Part shown: positions 11,844-23,586 of the stretch, in pieces
Layout of the letters: every line of letters begins with the position of its first letter
Numbering within the stretch: the stretch's first letter is position 1
Source of the DNA: Dactylonectria macrodidyma
Lineage: Eukaryota > Ascomycota > Sordariomycetes > Hypocreales > Nectriaceae
Length of the DNA stretch: 64,000 bases
Reading direction: 5' to 3'
Assembly (NCBI GenBank): GCA_020744425.1
Contig: JAGMUV010000011.1
Location: forward strand, 1,054,001-1,118,000
Translations under genes and position numbers: made by a program
The notes under the pieces: model-generated
The model's database searches: none
Seen by the model: the letters and a program-made list of their open reading frames with translations, nothing else
Told to the model about the DNA's origin: nothing

Positions 11844-14119
11844 CGAGCCTAATATAAGTGACCGGTGAAGGACTCTCTGCTCACATGTTCTCTACTCGGA
11901 AGTAAGATGACTGGACCCGGTTTGAAGAGATTCATCCTCGAGATTGGGCCTGGGCACCATGTGTGACATCGCATCCCTTGAATGAGCATACAATATCGAG
12001 TGGTATCACAGAGCCATGTACTTGGAGTGAATCGGGAAGACCTGTGGCTGCGCTCCCGTCAATTGAGTTAATTTGGGGACTAAAGCAGCCTAGATATGGC
12101 GGACGAGGTGTGGGCAAGAACTAAATTACTCTCGTTGAAAGGATAAGTAGCAGCAATGAACAAGCGAAGTGTGAGAGGACTTACTTCAAGAGATATCGAG
12201 GAATGTAAATACAAAAGTAGCCTTAATATAGTATGAATTGATGCTTGAAAAAGGAGCTATATTCTCAACGTTTCTTTCATATCGATCATGACATTATTGA
12301 GACTGGTAGATTTGAAGGCCGTGCTAGCATTATTAGTGGTATTTTTGAACACAATTTGAGGGCCTTTCTTGAGTCCTTCAAAGACTTTTTTGATGGGCCC
12401 GAGTTCATCTTTGCCATTCCCTTTGGCACCGACGGTAATTACCTGTTTCTTGTGCTTGCTGTGGAGGCTTCCTCGCGGCACCAGATATCTATGAAGGAGA
12501 CGCACAAGGGAATCATCTTGGTGTCACCTGTGAGCGGCGAATCTGATCAAGGACATCAGCACCTTGATGATCGGTGGGCTGTCAAACGGGGACGGTACAG
12601 AGATGAAGATGTCGACAGGATGGTCGTGTATTCTCTAAAGAGGATGGGAGCTAGATAATGCTGGCTGAAGTGACGGAATTGCCATATTAAAGCCGAATCA
12701 AGTGTAAGCAATCGGGATATAATAGCATCTGTAAAGCTATGTAAAATAGTCATAACTATGTCTATACCGTACACACGTCGAGGTGAATTCCGCGTCAATG
12801 TGGATCATCCGGGATGGCGGCGGCATGTCCACCGATTAGGTTAACTACTTCGTATCGTAGCAGCGGGTAAGAAATTCCTTCTTGGGACATTCCCTATCTA
12901 AATAATCAGCTACTTCTATCATTTGCCATGTTTTGAGTTTCAGTCTCTTAGCGGCCCTGGCACGGAATAGTTCTATAATTAGGTCCGGCTGCGGTTTCTC
13001 CACGACGTCGTCATTGACGCAATTTTACCACAGCCTATGTCGAATTTGCACATTCCACCACTCCTTACAGCCCGTATAACGGCCTCCTCTAACAGTCTTC
13101 TGACAATCTCCTCTGATAATCTCCTTTACCGGCCTCTTTTAACAGTCTGCTTCCCTCATATCATACCAAGAGCCAGCTCTTGTTTCCCTCAGTATCTCTT
13201 CTCCGTCCCCTGTCCTTTCGCATAGTTCGATCCTGGGCTATCTATCCGCTCCAAACTGGTGGCGTAACGCGATCTATCTCCTAGTAACTAATCCGCACCT
13301 ACAAATAAAAAGACCTTCATCATCCATATCCACTCTTCCAAAAAAAAAAAAAAAAAAAGAAAGAAAGAAGAAATAATCTAAAAATGATAACTAAAAAGCG
13401 CGCCTGGCAAGCCCCCGCCCCCGGGCCCTTCGCCAAAACTCTCGCCCTTACTACAACTGCCTTCCCTTCAGAGCCTCTCTAGCCCGACTGAGCCATTATC
13501 GCTGTCTCCTGCTGAAATTGCCTTGGCGGACGACGGAAAGTCCACCCCCCAAATAGGTAGCTATCCCTTAGCGAAATAGGGGCAAATCGCGACTGCGGCT
13601 GTCGCACAGCCTCCAGCAGAAGTCGGCAGCGGCTGCTTGTAGCACTACCACGATTGAGGCAGGCAGGCCAGTTTTTTAGGATAGTTAGAAAAGCGTTTAA
13701 TTAGACCCTTGCTTGATTTGAATCTTTCTGAGGATTGTGGCAAGGCTTGAATGATGAAGGTTGCAGATGCAGATTCCGGCGGGTGCGGGGACCGAGGACT
13801 CTGAGGGTTGGGTCTTGTAGGAAGAGGGCATTTTCGGCGGCATTGGAAGGAAATAGACAAAGTGAAAAATAACATCGATAGAATCGATAATAATGCAGTC
13901 TAGAAACAAAGGTCTGGCCGCATCTATCTTCAGAGAGGTCTCGTTCCTCCAGCTGTTGAACATCGCTGCCCTCCCCCACCCCCTCTCCCTGTAGCATGTT
14001 GAGATCCCATTTTCTAGCCTCCAAATCCACGGCCCGTTTCGGCCCGTATCATTAGCGGTATTACTAGCAGCCTTAGATTTATCAATCTATCTCAGAGCCT
14101 GGTCCTACTGGCATTTCTA
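11844..14119. other. Gene-poor region with simple repeats
   Basis: About 2.3 kb with no gene I can support. On the minus strand at 12257-12505 there is a Lys-rich open frame (starting GTG, ending ...KETLRI), and on the plus strand at 12245-12658 a longer frame without an early ATG. They overlap and I cannot tell which, if either, is coding. At 13331-13370 there is an A-tract of 18 followed by GAAA repeats, and near 13080-13150 an imperfect repeat of CTCCTCTAACAGTCT-like units. Confidence 0.4.
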
Positions 14120-14122
14120 GGC

Positions 14123-14320
14123 AGCGGGAAGCGCAAGTTTCTTACTTTTGAGATGGAGAATAAGAGGGCGAATCTAGAGTAATTTCGAGATTGGCTAGTT
14201 GAGGGTAAGGTGCGAACTGTTGTTAACTTAACGTTTGGGTTTGATGGGGTGGATAAGGCAATTGAGAAGGTGACGAAGGGTTCGGTTGGAGGGAAGATAA
14301 TCATGAAGATTCAGAAGCAG
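14123..14320 (+). pseudogene. Fossil C-terminus of a quinone-oxidoreductase-like (MDR) gene
   Basis: In one plus-strand frame the translation reads like the extreme C-terminus of a zinc-type or quinone oxidoreductase: FRDWLVEGKVRTVV, FGFDGVDKAIEKVTKG, then GGKIIMKI. This pattern (short helix, E-G-K, F-x-F/D-x-x-x-K-A-I, G-K-x-x-x-K-I) closes the MDR family. The frame is interrupted by TAA at 14180-14182, and I cannot find the catalytic or nucleotide-binding parts upstream. A CAA-to-TAA change is the type caused by repeat-induced point mutation, but one site proves nothing. It is probably a decayed gene fragment. Confidence 0.55.
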
Positions 14321-14706
14321 CGAGAGCACACGAAACGTCAGATTAAGTATCGTGGTTTTAGCAGGAGTATTCGCGACGGCTTGGTTCTCTCACGGTGCTT
14401 AGAAAATTTTCCGTATATTGTTGTAATTAATTCCTCAATGCCGGCCCCGCCTCGTTGCGTTATCAGATCCCAACACCAAGCAAGCCATTTTACCCATTCT
14501 ACGGGAATCATGTTGAGAGAAACTCGAGCGATTTCCTAGTTTAGCCAGAACGGATAGTTGCTTTTGCAATCAAGTTGACAACTGGCCATGGCTAGACGCA
14601 AGCTCGTTCATTACAAACATGAGACAAAATAATTATGAGCGACGCGACCAATGACGTGGATAGTAATTTGAGCAAGATCTATGCCATAAATTCTCTTCCT
14701 CCCCGC

Positions 14707-16970
14707 TTACTGTATAATTACAACCTCCCTCCGAGCCGCATCTAACGAGGGGAGATCCTTGAAGCCAGCAAAACCTACCCGTCGATACTCACCCACTCCC
14801 GTCGGCTCGACAACTAAGAACATTTTTCTGGAACTGTGGCAGCCGAGATACACCAGCCTGCACCTCTCGATGGCGGGTTTGTGCTCCTCAAAGTCGAGCA
14901 GGATGCCGTCGTGGTGCGATATCGTGTATTCTGTCTGGAACTTGATGGCTGGACCAAGGGCCGCTGCAGCATTGAGCGCCTTCGCTTCGAGCACGATGGA
15001 GGCCGACCTGACCTGGCCGAAGGGCGACCTGGGCGACACGAGCTGGACATGGCTGCCGAGTAGTTGCGGATCTGGCTTGTCCAGGTCATCGATGGTCACA
15101 GGATACGGAGCCGTTGCCCAAGACCAGGTCGGCCCTCCGGTGTGTCTCGAAACGTCGACGACGCCGTCGAAGAGATCCTTCTGTTGGATGGCTCCGATCC
15201 CATTACATCTGTACTTGCGCTGGGTGCGGTACCAAGCTAGATGCTGCAGGATCGTACGCTCCCAGAAACCAGCCAGGTATACATCGTCCCACACGGCCGC
15301 TAACTCCGTCGCGATGCCCGCAAGCGCCGGCAGCCTGTCGCTAAAGCAGCTCATATCTCGCTCCGAGTAGTCATGCACGACCGCCTTCCAGATGCGGTCC
15401 TGTGTGTTCTTGAAGTAGCGCTCCCTGCTCTCTCGCGAGGACCGTCCCGCCAAGTTCTCGTCCGCCATGCCGAAGACGCCTGGAGGCAGCTCGGGCGCAT
15501 CGACCTGCACATCGACATATGTCTGGAACAAGGGTCGGAAGTTGTCGGTGAGACACTTCAGCATGATCTGGCTGGCGTCGAAGATGACGCACCGCGGCGA
15601 GAGGAGCAACTCCTGGTACGTCCACCCGCGCTGGAAGATGGGCTCCTCCGCCGAGTACGTCTGAGTCCCGTCCTTGATCCGTAGGTAAACGGTGCCGGTG
15701 GTGGTGTCATCGACGTAGAGGGGAAGCTGAATGTGTGGCCCTTCTGGCTTTGCGTTGCCGAGGAAGCCGTCCGTCACCTTCTCAGCGCTGGCTGCCACAA
15801 TGGTCACCGTCGAGTTTTTGTAGATGAGTCCCATGCTAGCGATCTGGTCTAGCTTGTCGTTATTGTCGTCTTGCACGATACACAGCGCGTCCACCCAGAG
15901 GTAGCGCATGCCTATGGCGCGACACACCTCGACCGCGTCTCTGATAGTTTTGGGCAGACTGGCGACATCGATGGCCTGCAAGTGGTCGTTAAGATTCGCA
16001 GCCATGGTCGTGAGTTGCGCGACGCCGCCCCAGCAGTAGCTGAGCGCCGCGTACGGGGCCTTCTCGTCCGGATCGCTTTGGCGAAGGCGGAGCGTGCGAG
16101 ACCCCAGGTCAATGACCCTGCGAGGCAGCGCGTGATGGCGGCGTCGGGGACATGAGGAATGCTTGTCCTGGCACTCGTTGAGCCACTGGACTATCTCGGC
16201 GGCAGCTTTGCTTGTCAGATCTTTGCACTCGCGTCTGCCTGATATGACCCTGGAGGCAGGGTTGGCTGTCATGAGTTTATCTTGTTAGTGACAATGATTT
16301 TCAAAATTCAGGTTGATTACAAGGCGAGGCGAGGCTTACCATCGAATGCGACCAGGTGCCATACCTCCCCTTCCTCGTATAGCGGCCTAGCAAGCCTCCT
16401 ATCTAACGGGATGTGAACCTCAATCTCGTTCAACAACCTTCCTTCTAGGGGATGGCCCTTTGGGATATGTCCCTCCTGGGCCTCTATTAGGCTCTTTGCG
16501 TCCTCCATCAGTTGAGTGAAGCTTCCCGTGATGCGAATCTCATCACGCACCACCCATCCATTCTCTTCGTTGTAGTCCCAGTCGGCGTGCTCGGTGACTT
16601 CCCAGATAGACTGGCAGAGAGCACATCCCTGGGAAGCTGTTACTTGGAGCTCGTACCAGCTCAGATGCTTGTAGCCGCGGGGATGGAGCAGCTCGTAGAG
16701 CCCCTCTACCGTGCCCATCATGGCGTTGCAAGTGACGCAGCATTTCGTGCTCTGGCTGGCACAATCGGGCCAGACAATGTCTTTTCTCCGCATTCGTCGC
16801 CTAGGCCCCCCTGTGTAATCTTTCCAGTCGCCATCGTCGCTGTTGATAGTACTACCACGGATGTCGATGTCGCTCTCGCCATTAATCGCGCCATCATTGC
16901 GAACAGACCGCTTGCGCTTTAGGCCTCCATTTCCGGCCTCTTGAGATGATGCTGGTTTTTGGTCGCTCAT
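14707..16970 (-). CDS. HET-domain (heterokaryon incompatibility) protein
   Basis: Two exons, 16970..16340 and 16265..14707, joined across a 74-bp intron (GTAAGC...ACAG, with a CACTAACA branch site), give 729 residues. The HET domain covers about residues 282-432, with its three signature blocks: YAALSYCWGG, RYLWVDALCIVQDD and RGWTYQELLLSPR. The N-terminal 210 residues are Ser/Asp/Arg-rich, then Cys-containing (CCVTC, CALC). The C-terminal region has the WSWA block usual in this family. HET-domain proteins trigger cell death when incompatible partners meet and work in fungal non-self recognition. The gene reads away from the Copia element, whose left LTR sits about 240 bp upstream of the start codon, that is, in the likely promoter. 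Confidence 0.93.
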
Positions 16971-17214
16971 CTTCCATTACGATGGTTGAAATAACCATCA
17001 AAAGAAGAGGAGGTAATCGTGTTAGTCAAGTTGTTAGACATCTAAAGGACCAACATTTTGTTATTCGTCTGCAAGGAAAAGGAGGCCTCACTGCCCCAGC
17101 ACAGCCCCTTTCGCGATGCAGGGGGGTGATAACCACTTGCTCAGACAGCGGAGTCCAGCAGAGACAGTCCCCTATCTCGGTGTCATCAAGACATGCTTTC
17201 TGTGTAGTTGCTTG

Positions 17215-17475
17215 TGTTGGAATATCACTAACACCGCCAGGGCTAGCGCCAGGATCGTAGGCACCCACGTGTGTAGACCACAGCTAGTAACAGCTGTAAG
17301 GGCACGTGCAGGTGCCTCCCTGCTAGATATAGGGCCACTTCGTGGCCCTATTACCTAGCCTAGATTCTGTTCTTTAGACATCAAGTAAAACACCAAGTTA
17401 ACCATCACGGTTTTGACGTCTCACCCGCCCGAAAGAGCAATTGCTATAACAGCAGGATACCTGAGTTATCCAACA
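17215..17475 (+). repeat. 5' LTR of Copia element
   Basis: A 261-bp repeat with TGTTG...CAACA ends, matching the 3' LTR throughout. It contains a GGGCCAC-TTC-GTGGCCC stem-loop (17332-17348) and probably the element's promoter. Confidence 0.96.
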
Positions 17476-17948
17476 CTGATCAGTGGTTAACCTACCAGGT
17501 CCACCACTCAGAATACCGCAGATCAGCAAGGTTCATCAGAAGAGACAGCAGTTACGATATAGCTGGCTTCGGCCCATTACGCGCCAACAGCCCCTCACTA
17601 TCGTAGCTACTGTGCTACCAGGAAACCGGTTCATCTAGCTCCCCGTCACTGGCCCAGCTAGATCACCGGCACCCTCATCCTAGCTCCCCTTCCAAGGCCC
17701 AGCTAGGCGCGTCCATCACGCACGACAACAGCTGCTTCAACGGTTATATAACCACAGCAACAGCAGCCACCCGATCACAATCGACAAGACTACGGAGTAC
17801 CATCGTCACCCAAGGACGTGGGAATCCCGGAGACCCTGACAACAAAGCAATAAGGGGCAGCATTAGCCCGATCAGGGCTAGCCAGCCACACCATCACATC
17901 ATCAGTTTCATAAGGTTTCATAAGGTACGCTAGCAAGCAATACCTAAG

Positions 17949-20900
17949 ATGACATCAGAGACGCCAGACAGCTCCCAGAGCAGCGACAACAGCAGTGGCG
18001 ATACCCTCAAGGGGACGTCAAGGGGAACGCCTATTCCCGAGGAATACCAGGACTTCATTGATCCAGCACTTTGGGGCAAACTCAACCTGCTAGATCTGGA
18101 CGATGAAAGTAACCCACCTTCGGAACAGCACATCGGCTCCTTCATTCTCTTCAATGTAACAGCCTATAAGCGCCAGGGCTTGTACGGCCGTTACCTATGG
18201 GCCCGAGCCTATGATGACTTCGAAGAGTTTGAAGAACAGCACTTCCGGGTCAACAAGAAAGCCTGCAAGATACTAAGGTCGTTCATGCTAGAACAAGGTA
18301 TATGGATGGGCACCAACCGCCAGGCCCACGCCATCAACGTGGCAACCGCTTTACAGCAGTACCACGTATGGACAGACCTAGAGATCGAACAAACTGCTAG
18401 CAAATACCCCAGGTTCCTCAACAACCTCGACAAGATCCCCAGATTCAGGGAACACCTCAAGGAGGACCCAGCAGTCCTTGCGAAGGCAGCAGTCACAGCC
18501 CCAGTACGGCCACTGCAACTGCAGTTGCCAAGCCCCGAGAATACCACTCCACCTCCAGCCCCAGCTATACATCACCAGCAGCAGCAGCAGCTGCAGTATG
18601 ACACCCCACGACATACAGCACCGTTAACAGCAACTGACACACCCACGGAGCCAGATGTCCCTACCTCACGGCAGGTGACAGACCTCTCTAAGATGTACAC
18701 CGACGACAACAAATACGGTGGCGACATATATGACGTGTTAGAGAACAAGCTGCTGATTTTCCGGGACTTCTGCGGTAAAGTTTCAATTCCGCAGACGCAA
18801 TTTTCACATGTATTCTCCCTGATGCTGAAGGGACGGGCATTACGCTTTTACTTCTCGAACCTCGCCCGGACCCGCCCAGTAATGCAGTTCACACACATGG
18901 TACAACAGACGTTACAGCACTTCGAGCCCGAAGAGATGCAGCAGACGTACCTGTCAGAGTGGCGGTCTATTACACTTGCGAAGATGATAACCGAGCACCC
19001 AGCAAAGTCAAAGAGCGAAGTCTTCGAGTTACTACTGGAAAGGATAACATTACTCCACAGCGCACTACCTACGGTCAGTGGCAGCAGAATTGCTCTCAAG
19101 GAGCAAATCATCAACGCCTGCTACGGCCAACCCGAGTGCGCCAACGCGCTATACCGACCTGCAGTAGATTGCGAGGGCGTTATCCAACAGGTCCGCGGTT
19201 CTATTAAGCTAGCAGCGTCAACGCAGCATTTCCATACCGCTGCAACGCTCCCTCAAGAACCCACCAGCAACCCAGTACAGTACTGGACGGACCGAACGTT
19301 CCGTGGCCAAGGGAGAGATACGAAGTACGGCAACCGCGGCTCTAATCCCAGCTCCCAGAGCAAGAAGTGTTACGTCTGCAACAAGCCCGACTGCTGGTCC
19401 ACAAGGCATACAGCAGACGAACGAACACAGGCCTACCGGAAATTCAGGACCAACAGGGCAGCCACCAGCACTTCGCAATCCTCCTACAAGGCGTTTTTAA
19501 CGTGGCACGAAGGCCCTGAACCAACTGTAACGCTGTCACGCAGCGGCAGCCCTGATCTCGTACAGCAGTACTTCCAGGAACTCGCAGACAGCAGGAACAA
19601 CGAGCCTAGCAGCGAAGAGGATGCTGCGTGGGAAGACTCCCAACAGTTCTTCACCAGCTACTTCACATCGACAACGACGATTGATGGCCCCGCCCTCGCT
19701 AACCAACTAGCTAATCAGGCAATGTACCACGCCTTCACAGGCCGTCTCCCGACTGCTCCCACATATACGACGGAATCCGCATATGCATTTACACTGCAGG
19801 CCCGGTACAGAGACATTTTTCAGGGGATATTGCCAGACACAGGAGCTTCCGGTCTTTCTACTGCTGGCAACCAGCAGTTCATAGCACTGCAAAAACAGCT
19901 CCCAAGCCTAGCATTGAACCAGACAGCAGCAGGCTCCAAGATCACCTTCGGAGCCGGGCCCCCTACCTACTCCACAGGCACGATCGACGTGCCTACACCG
20001 CTTGGTCAGATGGTGTTTCACGTGGTGCCAGCAGATACGCCGTTTCTGCTCTGCTTAGCAGACATGGACCGCATGGGCATCACATTTGATAACCTAGCCA
20101 ATGTCCTTCGAAAAGGGGCACTTACTGTACCAGTCATCCGCAAATGGGGCCACCCATGGATGCTATTACAGCCAGAGATACCACTGGCGTTCAACCACCT
20201 GACAGAGGCCGAGCTACGTCGAGTACACCGCCGATGTGGCCATCCATCCGTGCAACGCCTATATGACCTGCTATATAAAGCAGGCCACGACGTGGAAATC
20301 AACGCTATTAGAGCCCTCACGGACATCTGCAGCCAATGTCAGCTACACGGGACACCGCCTAACCGCTTCAAATTCACATTGCGCGACGACTACGAGTTCA
20401 ACTACGAGATTGTGGTTGACGTCGTCACCCTAGACGACGGCAAAGTGTTACATGTCGTGGATACAGCTACATCCTTTACGGCAGCCCGTTTCCTCCGCAG
20501 TCTATCAGCACAAGACACGTGGGACGCACTGCGCCTATGCTGGATAGATGTTTACCAAGGACCCCCTGACTGGATCGTTTGCGACGCCGGCACCAACTTC
20601 CACGCCGCAGAATTCAAGGCGGCAGCAAGAGCTGCAGGAATCAGCGTCAAGGAAGTGCCTATTGAGGCACATAACAGCATTGGCAAGATCGAACGAGCCC
20701 ACCCTGCACTACGGCGAGCCTACTATATCATCAGATCAGCAGACAATACCGTGTTACCAGAGAGCGCCCTCCAGATGGCCGTCAAAGCTATCAATGACAC
20801 TGCTGGCCCTAACGGCCTTGTGCCTACACTGTTGGTTTTTGGCTCCTACCCACGGATAACCGAGGATTCACCACCCTCACCATCTAACGTGCGGAGGGCT

Positions 20901-23126
20901 GCAGCAATTCACAAAGCAATGAAGGAACTGCAGCACCTACAAGCCAAACGCAAGGTCCAGGAAGCGCTGGCCGCCCGCAACGGGCCTGACATGGCCCCTA
21001 CGATCAGCCTACCACTGCAATCACAGGTCCGCGTGTGGCGCGAGAACAAGGGATGGCAAGGCCCTTTTACCCTGATTGCAACTGCTGGCCAGACTTGCAC
21101 TCTGCAACTGCCACACGGCCCACGAGACTTCCGCTCTACTGCCGTCAAGCCATGGCACGATGATCCCGAAGACCAAGTGCTTACTACATCACCTACGTCA
21201 GCAGTAATAGCAGCCGAAAATAACACTATCCACGACGAGATCATCGTTTCTACTACGCCCGATACCCCCCCCCAAGCCCAAGCCCAGCCCAGACGTGGCC
21301 CAGGTCGACCCGGGAAGTCACATCTCCCGCAGCAGGCGACCTCACAAGACCCAATTCCCCAAAGACGGAGACGCGGGCGTCCCAGAAAACACCCACTTGC
21401 CCCCGTGGAACAGGACGAACCGCCACAACAGCACTCCGTATACATCAGCGAAACGGACGTCAGCTTGCCCATCGTGTGTACGGTAGCGTACCTATCGTCG
21501 AAGGAACAGGACGATCAGGCCTTGGTTGCTATATTGCGTGCTGAAGGCATTATAACAGCTCCTGGAGAGCCGTTTGTAGCATCCACGTACAAGGAGATCG
21601 ACGCCCTCATCAGCAGAGGCGTATTTGAGTTCGTTCCATTCGATCCGAAACAGCACTCGGGCACCCGCATCTTCCGCTCCCGGATCGTCAACGAACTCAA
21701 AGGCAAGGGCACCTCACAGCCCTACGAGAAGTCACGCCTCGTCATCCAGGGCTTCGCAGACGACGGAAAACGCACTATTTTAACGCAAGCACCTACAATT
21801 CAACGGTCCAGCCAACGGTTGATCCTCGCACTTGCACCATCTCTGCTACTTCGTGGCCAGCACCTATGGCTACGAGACATCACGCAGGCGTATGTCCAAG
21901 CGGCTATGCCGCTGAACCGCACCATCCTCGCCAAGCTGCCGACACAGATACAGCACCACTACCCGGACAACACCATCATGAAGGTGGTGAAACCGCTGTA
22001 CGGCATCGCCGAGGCAGGCACTTACTGGTGGGCCACGTACTACGCCCACCATAGAGAAAAGCTCCAGATGGAAACATCTACGTACGACCCGTGCCTGCTT
22101 ATAACTACCAAGGAAAACCAGCACTTCGGCATCGTTGGCATGCAAACGGACGACACCATCGGCGTGTCAGATGAAGCGTTTGACCGACATGAAGATACTG
22201 CCTTGCAGGCAGCCAGCTTTACCGCAAAGCCCAAGGAACGCCTACAACCGGACAAACCGCTTGCCTTCAACGGCGGGACCATCACACTGTGTGCAGCAAC
22301 CGGTATCATACAACTACGGCAAAAGGGGCAAGGCGAAAAGCTGCAGCTCCTAGAGATCACCCCTGAATCAACCGCTGCTTCCATCAAGGCCCAGTACACC
22401 GAACAGCGTGCGCGCGGTGCATACATTGCATCCATCTGCCAACCCGAGGCCTGCTACGACCTGTCTGCTGCAGCGCAGCACCAAGAGCCAACTCTCGAGC
22501 AGGCGAAGGCGCTGAATCAGCGTCTGCAATGGCAAATAGACCACCAAGACCGCGGCATCCGGTACCTGCCCATCGACCTGTCAACTGCGAAGCTGTTCGT
22601 CTTCGTAGACGGGTCTCTAGCAAATAACCCTGACCTGACATCTCAGCTTGGATTTGCGATCATCCTAGGCAACGAAACAGCAGTTAGCGACGATACCTTT
22701 ACGCTAACTGGCAACCTTGTGCATTACAGCTCCACAAAGTGCAAACGCATTACCCGTAGTTCCTTGGCTTCAGAGGTCTATGGCATGGTGGCAGGCGTAG
22801 ATATGGCCTACGTTATTACAAACACCATCAATCAAGTGCTAGAACGCCTGGATCTCCCAGCAGTACCCACCATTGCATGCACCGATTCGTACTCACTATA
22901 CGAGTGCCTGGTAAAGCTCGGAACAACGCAAGAGAAACGGCTGATGGTCGATATAATGGCACTTCGGCAGTCATACGAACGCCGAGAGCTGTTTGAGATC
23001 CGTTGGATCAGCGGTGAAGACAACCTAGCAGATGCCTTTACTAAGAACAGCTGCAACAAGGCGTTTGAGCGCTTCATGGATACGGCAACTGCTGTGATTC
23101 GGATGGAGGGATGGGTCGCAAGGTGA
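17949..23126 (+). CDS. Copia gag-pol polyprotein
   Basis: A single ATG-started frame of 1,725 residues without frameshift. Recognisable parts in order: gag; a zinc-knuckle-like Cys/His block (CYVCNKPDCW) near residue 475; aspartic protease (LPDTGAS) near 630; the GAG-pre-integrase HHCC motif (HRRCGHPS ... CSQCQ) near 760-800; an integrase core with the D-D-E residues (DVVTLDD, CDAGTNFH, IEAHNSIGKIE); a Pro-rich spacer; Copia-type reverse transcriptase with MQTDD in place of the usual YVDD; and RNase H (FVDGSL, SLASEVY, CTDSYSL, GEDNLADAFTK). All catalytic blocks look intact, so the element may still transpose. Confidence 0.95.
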   Translation: MTSETPDSSQSSDNSSGDTLKGTSRGTPIPEEYQDFIDPALWGKLNLLDLDDESNPPSEQHIGSFILFNVTAYKRQGLYGRYLWARAYDDFEEFEEQHFRVNKKACKILRSFMLEQGIWMGTNRQAHAINVATALQQYHVWTDLEIEQTASKYPRFLNNLDKIPRFREHLKEDPAVLAKAAVTAPVRPLQLQLPSPENTTPPPAPAIHHQQQQQLQYDTPRHTAPLTATDTPTEPDVPTSRQVTDLSKMYTDDNKYGGDIYDVLENKLLIFRDFCGKVSIPQTQFSHVFSLMLKGRALRFYFSNLARTRPVMQFTHMVQQTLQHFEPEEMQQTYLSEWRSITLAKMITEHPAKSKSEVFELLLERITLLHSALPTVSGSRIALKEQIINACYGQPECANALYRPAVDCEGVIQQVRGSIKLAASTQHFHTAATLPQEPTSNPVQYWTDRTFRGQGRDTKYGNRGSNPSSQSKKCYVCNKPDCWSTRHTADERTQAYRKFRTNRAATSTSQSSYKAFLTWHEGPEPTVTLSRSGSPDLVQQYFQELADSRNNEPSSEEDAAWEDSQQFFTSYFTSTTTIDGPALANQLANQAMYHAFTGRLPTAPTYTTESAYAFTLQARYRDIFQGILPDTGASGLSTAGNQQFIALQKQLPSLALNQTAAGSKITFGAGPPTYSTGTIDVPTPLGQMVFHVVPADTPFLLCLADMDRMGITFDNLANVLRKGALTVPVIRKWGHPWMLLQPEIPLAFNHLTEAELRRVHRRCGHPSVQRLYDLLYKAGHDVEINAIRALTDICSQCQLHGTPPNRFKFTLRDDYEFNYEIVVDVVTLDDGKVLHVVDTATSFTAARFLRSLSAQDTWDALRLCWIDVYQGPPDWIVCDAGTNFHAAEFKAAARAAGISVKEVPIEAHNSIGKIERAHPALRRAYYIIRSADNTVLPESALQMAVKAINDTAGPNGLVPTLLVFGSYPRITEDSPPSPSNVRRAAAIHKAMKELQHLQAKRKVQEALAARNGPDMAPTISLPLQSQVRVWRENKGWQGPFTLIATAGQTCTLQLPHGPRDFRSTAVKPWHDDPEDQVLTTSPTSAVIAAENNTIHDEIIVSTTPDTPPQAQAQPRRGPGRPGKSHLPQQATSQDPIPQRRRRGRPRKHPLAPVEQDEPPQQHSVYISETDVSLPIVCTVAYLSSKEQDDQALVAILRAEGIITAPGEPFVASTYKEIDALISRGVFEFVPFDPKQHSGTRIFRSRIVNELKGKGTSQPYEKSRLVIQGFADDGKRTILTQAPTIQRSSQRLILALAPSLLLRGQHLWLRDITQAYVQAAMPLNRTILAKLPTQIQHHYPDNTIMKVVKPLYGIAEAGTYWWATYYAHHREKLQMETSTYDPCLLITTKENQHFGIVGMQTDDTIGVSDEAFDRHEDTALQAASFTAKPKERLQPDKPLAFNGGTITLCAATGIIQLRQKGQGEKLQLLEITPESTAASIKAQYTEQRARGAYIASICQPEACYDLSAAAQHQEPTLEQAKALNQRLQWQIDHQDRGIRYLPIDLSTAKLFVFVDGSLANNPDLTSQLGFAIILGNETAVSDDTFTLTGNLVHYSSTKCKRITRSSLASEVYGMVAGVDMAYVITNTINQVLERLDLPAVPTIACTDSYSLYECLVKLGTTQEKRLMVDIMALRQSYERRELFEIRWISGEDNLADAFTKNSCNKAFERFMDTATAVIRMEGWVAR

Positions 23127-23159
23127 TGATTTTCATAAGAACCAGCTGTCCCAAGAGCT

Positions 23160-23177
23160 GGCTGCGCGGGCGCAGCC
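23160..23177 (+). other. Perfect hairpin in retroelement 3' UTR
   Basis: GGCTGCGC-GG-GCGCAGCC, an 8-bp GC-rich stem with a 2-nt loop, lies 34 bp after the gag-pol stop codon. A role in termination, packaging or RNA stability is only a guess. Confidence 0.5.
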
Positions 23178-23325
23178 CTAACAGGACCAGGAAGCTCCGG
23201 CCGAGATACGGGCGCCGGAGCTGCGATGCTGAATACGCAGTTACGGAATCAGGCTTGCGGGAGTTACTGCTTCTTTTATATATCTAGGTGATCCTGGGCC
23301 CTGGCACAAAATTGAAGACTGCCAG

Positions 23326-23586
23326 TGTTGGAATATCACTAACACCGCCAGGGCTAGCGCCAGGATCGTAGGCACCCACGTGTGTAGACCACAGCTAGTA
23401 ACAGCTGTAAGGGCACGTGCAGGTGCCTCCCTGCTAGATATAGGGCCACTTCGTGGCCCTATTACCTAGCCTAGATTCTGTTCTTTAGACATCAAGTAAA
23501 ACACCAAGTTAACCATCACGGTTTTGACGTCTCACCCGCCCGAAAGAGCAATTGCTATAACAGCAGGATACCTGAGTTATCCAACA
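23326..23586 (+). repeat. 3' LTR of Copia element
   Basis: A 261-bp copy of the 5' LTR; I find no difference reading both. It is followed directly by the GCTTG target duplication. Confidence 0.96.

Larger units (their letters stand above)
17215..23586 (+). mobile_element. Complete Ty1/Copia LTR retrotransposon
   Basis: A 6,372-bp element bounded by two 261-bp direct LTRs that begin TGTTGG and end CCAACA. Read side by side the LTRs appear identical. It is flanked by a perfect 5-bp target-site duplication GCTTG (17210-17214 and 23587-23591). One long gag-pol frame lies inside with domain order gag, protease, integrase, RT, RNase H, which defines Copia. Identical LTRs plus an uninterrupted frame imply recent insertion and probable autonomy. 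I cannot identify the tRNA primer for the sequence after the 5' LTR, and there is no obvious polypurine tract before the 3' LTR. Confidence 0.97.

Noticed and set aside
12245..12658. 137-codon plus-strand frame
   Set aside because: No early ATG and a competing minus-strand frame. I could not decide coding strand, so it is only described in the gene-poor region.
13331..13370. A-rich tract as a possible SINE or LINE tail
   Set aside because: No retroposon body or target duplication found on either side; a simple repeat explains it.
14759..15370. 203-codon frame antisense to the HET gene
   Set aside because: Lies inside a strongly supported HET exon on the other strand; a high-GC mirror effect.
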